DNA from: Hypoxylon rubiginosum
Taxonomy: Eukaryota; Ascomycota; Sordariomycetes; Xylariales; Hypoxylaceae
DNA: 64,000 nt
Assembly: GCA_902806565.1 (NCBI GenBank)
Contig: CADCXA010000055.1
Location: 1-64,000 of the forward strand
Direction: 5' to 3'
In this document: positions 57,527 through 64,000 of the stretch, piece after piece
How positions within the stretch are numbered: position 1 is the first letter of the stretch
Layout of the letters: each line of letters begins with the position of its first letter
Made by a program: the position numbers and the translations under genes
Notes under the pieces: model-generated
Seen by the model: the letters and a program-made list of their open reading frames with translations, nothing else
Database searches by the model: none
Told to the model about the DNA's origin: nothing

Positions 57527-58189
57527 ATGTCTGCGAAGGCCGAACCCAGCGCTAGCAGCAAGGCCGGCGATACGCAAGCCAACCCGGCCAGTGCTGACAA
57601 TGCCGGACCAGGCGCTCCCAAGCCGGCAACTCTAGGCGAAGAGCCTCCGGCCCCTGAGAGCAACACCAAGCCCGCGGCTGCCGACCGGGAAGCCTCGCCC
57701 CCACCGTCACCTACACCTTCGCCCGAACCTACACCATCACCGTCACCTACGCCCTCGCCCGAACCTACACCCGAGCCATCGCCCCAACCTTCGCCCTCCC
57801 CCACCCCTTCACCACCACCCACCCCCGGACCGGTGTGTCGAGCTGCAGCTACAGCCTCCCCCTCCCCCTCCCCCTCCGCCTTCCCCTCCGCACCAGCACC
57901 CGCACCTGCCCCCAAACCCCCCTCCAACCCCAAACCCAAGCTGGAGAAGCGCCTCCCCCTCTCCTACTGGCTGGCGGTCGGCGGCACCGGCCCCCCGCCC
58001 GAGCTGCGCGCCTTCGCGCGCATGGCGCGGGAGCGCAACGCCGCGGCGCGGGAGCGGGAGGAGCGGGCGGCGGCGCGCCGCCGGGCCCTCGAGGAGCGCG
58101 CCAAGTACCTCGCCGACTGGGAGCGGGAGTGGGGACCCGTAGGGACCCGTGGGCGCGGCCGGCGTGGCCACCAAGGTGCTCGGGAGTAA
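57527..58189 (+). CDS. Pro/Ser/Thr-repeat protein with charged C-terminal helix
   Basis: An intronless frame of 220 residues, function unknown. Residues 1-60 are Ala/Pro-rich. About 60-100 is a run of Pro-Ser/Pro-Thr/Glu-Pro dipeptides (SPTPSPEPTPSPSP). A second Ala/Pro/Ser stretch follows. The last 80 residues are different: LPLSYWLAVGGTGPPPELR leads into a highly charged Arg/Glu/Ala helix (ARMARERNAAAREREERAA) and a basic tail. The C-terminal block is the only part likely to be ordered. No signal peptide or membrane segment. The ATG context (GTAACAATG) is good. The gene is strongly GC-rich with much C at third positions. Open frames on the other strand are shadows of the low-complexity repeat. 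Confidence 0.6.
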   Translation: MSAKAEPSASSKAGDTQANPASADNAGPGAPKPATLGEEPPAPESNTKPAAADREASPPPSPTPSPEPTPSPSPTPSPEPTPEPSPQPSPSPTPSPPPTPGPVCRAAATASPSPSPSAFPSAPAPAPAPKPPSNPKPKLEKRLPLSYWLAVGGTGPPPELRAFARMARERNAAAREREERAAARRRALEERAKYLADWEREWGPVGTRGRGRRGHQGARE

Positions 58190-59190
58190 CTGGCGGGCGA
58201 AGGAGGGTGGTGAATAGGTAGGGAGAGAGAAGAGAGAGAAAGGGGGAGATAGAACTATTTCTTGTCACTATCTTGGGTCCGGCCTAGACGTGGTCGCGTA
58301 GGTGGATGAATATTAGGATGCTTTAAGCTGCTGCTGTATCGAGGTGTTAATCTGGGTACTCTTTATCTGTAGGAGGAATAGGGGGGACCCTATCGCAAGG
58401 GCTTGTTAACCTCAAGTCAAGGCTAGAATAAACCACAGCACTACTGTACCTAGGAAATCACATCAAGTTTCAACAGAGCTAGAAAGAAATTGGTAAAAAA
58501 GTCATCATTAATGCAACGCAGTTTTCTTGCTGCCCGGGCCCGGTCCTTGTTTTACTCCCACAGTTTAAAAAATAATATGTACAGTTCAAGAACCCCCCCC
58601 AGACCGCAAGGTCGACAGCTAGCCTCAGATATTCCATCCACCATACTTCTAAGCGAAGTCTAGCACAGGTATGATAGAATCGGGCGAGGCTCTTCCAATA
58701 GAGACGGGACTAAGTCCAAGCGAGAAGAGCACTGCGGCAAAGCTCATGGGAAAAGCGTATCGATTGTTGGGGGTTCTAAAATCAAGATAAACTCCCTTAG
58801 CCTCTATACGCCTGGAAAACCTTCACTGTAGACGTTGTGTGCGGAGCGCAACACATGGGGGGAAAAGAGGCCAATAGAAGTGTGATCGTGGAGCCGCGAG
58901 CCACGCAAAATGTCGGCAGATCAAGCCACGGAATATTTTCTGGAAAGTTGCCATTTTCGTAGGCTTCGGTGATGGTGATGTCCGAGTCAAAACGTTTAAC
59001 GCGAAACCCATCTATGAAATTCGGGTTCAACAGATTATGGGTTGTTGGCCGAGAGCGTCATACAAGTCCTTATCGTAAGGCCACCATCCAATGAGACCTT
59101 GGGTATCCTATCACTAGGGTCTCTGAACGTAGGGATATCATTACGGTTTGTAGGCTGGAGGTAAGGGTACGACGGATCGATTGCCGGGAT
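58190..59190. other. Convergent intergenic region
   Basis: 3' ends of the Pro-rich gene and the cyclin gene. On the minus strand the cyclin frame stays open for 51 codons past its TAG, and a separate 77-codon frame at 59030-58797 has protein-like composition but no partner exons. Neither is called as a gene. Confidence 0.45.
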
Positions 59191-60883
59191 CTAGTCCAGC
59201 AGGGAGAGGTCATCCACCGACATCTTGGTGTCCATGATGCCAAACATAGGAGCGTTCTTCTTGGCCCATTGGCGTGTGATGAGGGAAGCTATAGGCCGGT
59301 TAGTTCGAGTCAATCCTAGGAGCAACAGTAAATAAATACCTTTCATAAATTTCTTGCTAGCATACTTCTTATAGAAGGCCTCGTGACACATGGGACGAGC
59401 GAGGAAGTCTACCATGAGCTCAAACACAGGCTCAACCTCCTCCTCACTATATCCAGCATAGTATGCGATAGTCGCATCCTAAAGCGAGTTAGATATATGG
59501 CTCTTAATGGATATTGACAGGACTACTCACCCATTCACCTCGGTCGAGGATCATTCGCGCCAGATACATAGCAGCAGCAGCAATGTGACTAGGTCGGTAT
59601 GCCAGGAATCGATAATCAACAATGCTAATCTCCATCAGGAATTTTCCTATCGTTCTAGACTGGATGTCATAGTCGTCCGCCTTAGAAATACGACGAAGGA
59701 AATTCATCGGGTTGGGATAGCTCATATCGTAGTTCAGGGTCTCGAGGATGAACCGCTCCGCACTAAGGATCTCGGCATCGCTGAAACCGTCATCGGCGAC
59801 ATGTCGATAATTACTAACGTGAGGTGAGAGTACTTCCTCGTACTTAGCCGCAATGAACATGGCTGTGATGCCAACGAGCTGGACGCGGTCGAGTTGGACA
59901 ACCTTCTGGGATAGGAAACGATCGATGATGTTGATAGCAAGAAACAATGTCTCCGGGAGAAGGTGGAATCTCGTGTGAACCTCGATCATCCAGTCAACCA
60001 AGATGCTGCGCGTCTTCCACTCCAGCTCGTCCTGGGCAGCCATATACTGGGGGTTGGGGATTGATTTGCACTCAAGGTCGCGAAGATACTCGAAGATCTC
60101 ATGCGCATATTCTGCAGCCATCACGGGGTCATCAAGGCCCTCTTCTTCCAGGTCCTTGACGCCCGGCGGGAGGACCAATCCGACTTCATGCTTAGAAGCC
60201 TCCTCCTCCTTGTGAGATGCCTTCTCGGCAATGATATCTAGTTTGTTCGACTGTGACTCGGTTTGTTTGACTTTCTTCGGCTCGGTTTCCAGGGTATGAG
60301 CCTTCTTGCGGAGCGGTTCATCCTCCGCCAGGATATCTTGCTTGATGCTTGTGGAAGTAACCTTTCTCTTATGGGACGCGCCCATGACACCAGAACCGGA
60401 TCCGGTACGCTTAACCTCGGGTTTCTTGGAATCTTTCGTAGCGAGAGCGGGACGGTTCGAAGCGGTGCGAGCATGGCTCTTCTGGACACCGGTAGGGTGT
60501 GCAGCCTTGGAGACTAGACCGACCTTGCCTCCGCCAAGAGGCTTCTTGCCCTCGGCAACTTCAGCCTTCCCAACATTGCTGACATCACCTAAAGCGGCAC
60601 GCTTTCGTTGCGCGGCGGGATTGGCGTTAACAGCAGACTTCTTGGATTGAAGTGCCTGCTTCGCGGGTTGGGATGTAACATCGACATCAAGCGCGGCAGC
60701 CTTTGCACGCGTCATACGCGTAGAGTTCTCATCGTTCTCGTTGGAAACAACGCGCCGTCCAGCAGGGCGTCCCTAAAGGTATCGAATTAGCAAATGCTCT
60801 ATTACGTGACAAGGGAATGGACAAGTGAAGCGGGCCCGGCGATCCACAATGGCAGGCGAGATAATTTGACTTACCGGAGGCAT
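59191..60883 (-). CDS. nimE: G2/mitotic B-type cyclin
   Basis: Four exons on the minus strand (60883-60875, 60772-59531, 59478-59340, 59288-59191) encode 495 residues. B-type cyclins bind and activate Cdk1 to drive entry into mitosis and are destroyed by the anaphase-promoting complex. A destruction box RAALGDVSN lies at about residues 61-69. The N-terminal 200 residues are basic, Lys/Ala/Ser-rich and disordered. The cyclin box starts near residue 230 (ILVDWMIEVHTRFHLLPETLFLAINIIDRFL, with IAAKYEEV further on) and is followed by the cyclin C-terminal fold. The first coding exon is only nine bases (Met-Pro-Pro), before a GTAAGT donor. The gene symbol follows the Aspergillus name and marks the family; exact orthology among B-type cyclins was not tested. 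Confidence 0.95.
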
Positions 60884-62614
60884 GTTTTTGGATGGCTGTT
60901 GCTTTTAGAAGCAGGAATTCGACCTGAATGATAGATGCTAGTGGAACGTGTTAGCTTCAGCTTCAATGAACATGTTAACGAGTATATTGTCGGAGCCTAT
61001 CAGAAGAAGTGCTGCTGCCGAGGTCTTCTGCTAGACACGCGTTGTAGCGTGCCGAAACGACCTTACAGCACACGGCTAGAAGGATATGTAAAAGATGACA
61101 TACGAAGAGGTGCTCCGCTGAAGCGTGGAGCGAGGAGACTATGTCAACAAGCTCTCTCAAACATCCAGTGCTAACGGGCCTGAAGGTAAATGCTATGTAC
61201 CAGAGCTTGAAGATAGAGACGCGACGTCAATGGAGGGATGTTGTGTAGTGTATTACTTGAAGGCAAAGGGTATTAAGAAGTGAACAGGACGGAAGAGGAA
61301 AAGGAATTGAAGTTGTGACGAGGAAGGTCGAGTTGGGTATTGTTTATGGGTAGGTGGTAATGTTTTTGAGAAGTGTAGCCAATGTTTGGGCTTTTTGGCA
61401 ATGGGGTTTTTGGGAGTAGTAAGAAGCGTGGTGGAGAAGAGGTACCATACCTTTTTGACGAGAGGGATGTGTTTGCACGTAGCAATACACGGTCCTTAGC
61501 GCGATTTGGTGCGTATCGAGGTACTTTTCCAAGGCAACTAAACACCCCGAGGCGGCGAGACCCCTGTCGTAAGAGCTGTGTGTTTCTCTGGGTAACCGGT
61601 CCTTGAGACACGGGTACTGCTAGAGACTGTCGGATGTACTATGTTAGAATCCTGGTACGCGAATTGGATTTTCGATTGCACGCCACCCGAAGCTCTAGAA
61701 GTCAATGGAGGGGATTGGTATTGGAGTACTATTGCTCTTGAAGTGAGACTATAATGTTGATGAACAAAGGAGTTCGATTGAAGGGAGGAGAAGAGGAGAT
61801 TCAAGAGAGTGCCAATACCAATGCCCTTGGTTTTTGACAGTCTAGAGAGTCTGGAGAGTCTGGAGAGTCTGGAGGATTAGGAGAGAAAACTGGTAGGAGG
61901 CTGGTTCTTTTTCTATGTATGGGGTAGAGAACAGTAGCTTGAAGCATTGACTCGCAAAGACGCGATTATTGAATAAGCACACTTTTCATGGGACCTCCAG
62001 GCCGACACGGTACTAAGGTACAAAAAGGCACTAAAAGATCCACCTGGCACCAGACGACGGTTGTTGCGGACCCGCATTTACTCTTTTTCTTTCCTTGGAA
62101 ACGTGACTTGCTCCATATGTCCCCACAGTGCAGCTAAAATAACAGAAGCAACCGCGGGGCAACGCCCTCTTCATTGGTCCGAAGCGCGACTGTCCGGAGA
62201 ATTCAGTTCCTCTCAACCAATCCGCTGACGTGATCCCGTGTTTGCAACTTCAGATGTGGCTGACCAGCTCAGGTACCTCAGGTACCGATGTTTCCAAGCT
62301 TTTTTTTTCTCTTATTCTCTTATTCAGCCGCATTCACATTATCTAATCACTCATTTCAGCCCCAAGTTCGCCACAACCCTCGCGACCCTGGCAGAACATC
62401 GGTAGATCTGTGTTAATAATCCCTGTCATATTCATCTAGTCTCATTCGACGCCCGGTCGCCAAGCCTCGACCCTTGACTTCGGAAGAACTTGATCTTCCT
62501 GAATAGCTTCAATCTCGAAATTTTGTAGCCTCATCCTTCGAGGCTGGACCAGCTCTTTTCTGCCGCTACTGCGCCAATTGACATTTACGCCACCGCTGGC
62601 TGCGAAATGTCATA
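60884..62614. other. Divergent intergenic region, cyclin B / uL2m
   Basis: About 1.7 kb with both promoters and probably a long cyclin leader. It contains GAGAGTCTG repeats (61839-61875) and a C/T-rich stretch before uL2m. Chance open frames only. Confidence 0.5.
61839..61875. repeat. 9-bp GAGAGTCTG tandem repeat
   Basis: About four consecutive copies, the first one degenerate. Confidence 0.8.
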
Positions 62615-62615
62615 A
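62607..62615 (+). other. Two-codon uORF overlapping the uL2m start
   Basis: ATG TCA TAA at 62607-62615 ends on the A of the uL2m ATG (62615), giving the overlap TAATG. It is the nearest ATG upstream, so scanning ribosomes would meet it first. Confidence 0.6.
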
Positions 62616-63931
62616 TGTTACAGCCGCGGATACTGTCCTTCTCGGCTCGGAGGGTGCTAGCTAGCAGCCAGTGCTTTCCGAGTCTGTCTCTTCGAAGTTA
62701 TGCGACGATTCGTGAGGCCGCCCCTCCTCCTAATCCCGCTATCGACCGTGTACCCTCAGTTCCCAAAGCCGACCAGGCGCCTCCTAGGCCTGCGAGGGAG
62801 TATGTGCCAAACATACCCAAATCCGAAAAGGAGTCGACGGCTATCCTACGCACCTATAAACCTAGAACACCTGGTCTTCGACACTTGAAGCGACCTATCA
62901 ACGACCACTTGTGGAAAGGCAGGCCCTTCCTACCATTAACCTATCCCAAGAAGGGTATGGCGAAAGGTGGCCGTAATAACAATGGAAAGATTACCGTCCG
63001 GCATCGTGGCGGAGGTGCGAAGCGAAGGATAAGAACGGTCGATTTCCACCGCTGGATGGCCGGTCCTCACCTTGTCGAACGAATCGAGTACGACCCAAAT
63101 CGCAGCGCACACATTGCGCTGCTCAGCGAGGAAGCAACCGGCAAGAAGACGTACATCATAGCGGCTGAAGGTATGAGGGCCGGAGATGTGGTGCAAAGCT
63201 TTCGGTCTGGTATCCCTCAAGACCTTCTCGAAAGCATGGGCGGTGTCATCGATCCCGGTATTCTAGCCGCTAAGACGGCCCATCGTGGAAATTGTCTACC
63301 CCTGCATCTTATTCCTGTTGGGACGCCCGTGTTTAACGTTGGCTCTCACCCGAAGGGAGGTGCTGTCTTCTGCCGAAGTGCAGGTACATTTGCCGTTGTT
63401 GAAAGCAAAGATGAAGAGATGAGAGATGATGGTGTCAAAGTTGTGACTGGCAAATATGTCACCGTCAGATTGCAGAGCGGGGAGATTCGAAGAGTTAGTA
63501 AGGATGCTTGCGCAACTGTTGGAGTCTCAAGCAATCCCCACCACCATTACCGACAACTCGGTAAGGCTGGTAGGAGTCGATGGTTGAATATTCGACCAAC
63601 GGTGCGTGGTGTGGCTATGAATAAAGGTATGGGAGACACTTTTCTCGGATGCCAGCAGAACTTGTGACTAACTATGGCTTCTAGTGGACCATCCTCACGG
63701 TGGTGGTCGTGGTAAATCAAAGGGTAATCGACACCCTACTAGTCCATGGGGAACACCGGTACGATACACTCACCTTGTCGAAGATGATCCTATCATTCAT
63801 ATACTGACATACGCTCTTAGTCCAAAGGTGGTTACAAGACACGTAGGAAGCACAACCCCAATAAGTGGGTTGTGGTTCCTCGGGTACGAAACATGGGCAA
63901 GCGGAGAGACAAGAAGAGCAAGCCATCATAG
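62615..63931 (+). CDS. rml2: Mitochondrial large-subunit ribosomal protein uL2m
   Basis: Three exons (62615-63626, 63685-63758, 63821-63931) encode 398 residues. The protein is the mitochondrial form of ribosomal protein L2, which supports the peptidyl transferase centre. The first 30 residues are a typical mitochondrial presequence (Arg/Ser-rich, no acidic residue, ending RSYAT). The body has [26 protein letters not shown] and [17 protein letters not shown]. The exon joins restore the invariant [10 protein letters not shown] motif and the C-terminal [10 protein letters not shown] block. All joins keep phase. A two-codon uORF directly overlaps the start codon. Confidence 0.96.
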
Positions 63932-64000
63932 AAATAGACTTGCTTTCGGACTGACATGTATACCTATCTTACTCCGTCTATATGTACAATTTACAGTCTC
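63932..64000. other. 3' flank of uL2m
   Basis: The last 69 bases of the window; presumably 3' UTR. Confidence 0.5.

Noticed and set aside
57460..57939. Gly/Glu-rich minus-strand frame
   Set aside because: Mirror image of the Pro/Ser/Thr repeat on the plus strand.
58797..59030. 77-codon minus-strand frame after cyclin B
   Set aside because: Composition is protein-like, but no partner exon, family or promoter could be found; mentioned only in the intergenic entry.

Overview
The window is nuclear DNA of a filamentous ascomycete, most likely a Sordariomycete. The evidence is many short spliceosomal introns (about 48-140 nt, fungal GTRNGT donors, CTRAY branch sites close to the acceptor), fungus-typical families (Zn2Cys6 factor, Ste11-like HMG-box factor, Cch1 calcium channel, NACHT_N-NACHT-ankyrin NLR-like protein, Rtg2-type Ppx/GppA protein) and pyrimidine-rich leaders. 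No assignment below class level is safe.

Layout. Bases 1 to about 10140 are an extraordinarily AT-rich block without genes. A hand count of the first 660 bases gives 39 G+C (about 6%), with no CpA and three TpG, the footprint expected of saturated repeat-induced point mutation (RIP). Within about 100 bases it gives way to ordinary gene-bearing DNA. From left to right the genes are: rtg2 (+), a Zn2Cys6 transcription factor (-), inorganic pyrophosphatase (+), mitochondrial ribosomal protein mL53 (-), a 1462-residue NLR-like NACHT/ankyrin protein (+), the ER SNARE sec20 (+), an HMG-box transcription factor (-) with about 5.2 kb of upstream DNA, a PHD-finger/RSF1-like chromatin protein (-), the four-repeat calcium channel cch1 (+), a small serine-rich protein (+), a ferroportin-like transporter (+), a tandem-repeat orphan protein (+), a Pro/Ser/Thr-repeat orphan protein (+), a B-type mitotic cyclin (-) and mitochondrial ribosomal protein uL2m (+, complete just before the window ends).

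Exon structures were rebuilt by hand from splice signals and reading-frame phase. For each spliced gene the exon lengths sum to a whole number of codons and the joins restore known family motifs.

Most of these genes are housekeeping or regulatory and are not an evident pathway cluster. The accessory-looking parts are the AT block, the NLR-like gene (with an internal 66-bp duplication and an intron whose retention would give an NACHT_N-only protein), and the 53.3-58.2 kb pocket. That pocket holds a strong hairpin, an orphan gene with two nested levels of tandem repeat, a 44-bp tandem repeat and a low-complexity orphan. Several start codons sit in unusual translational contexts: a two-codon uORF whose stop overlaps the uL2m start, and an 18-bp palindrome plus overlapping uORFs directly before cch1.
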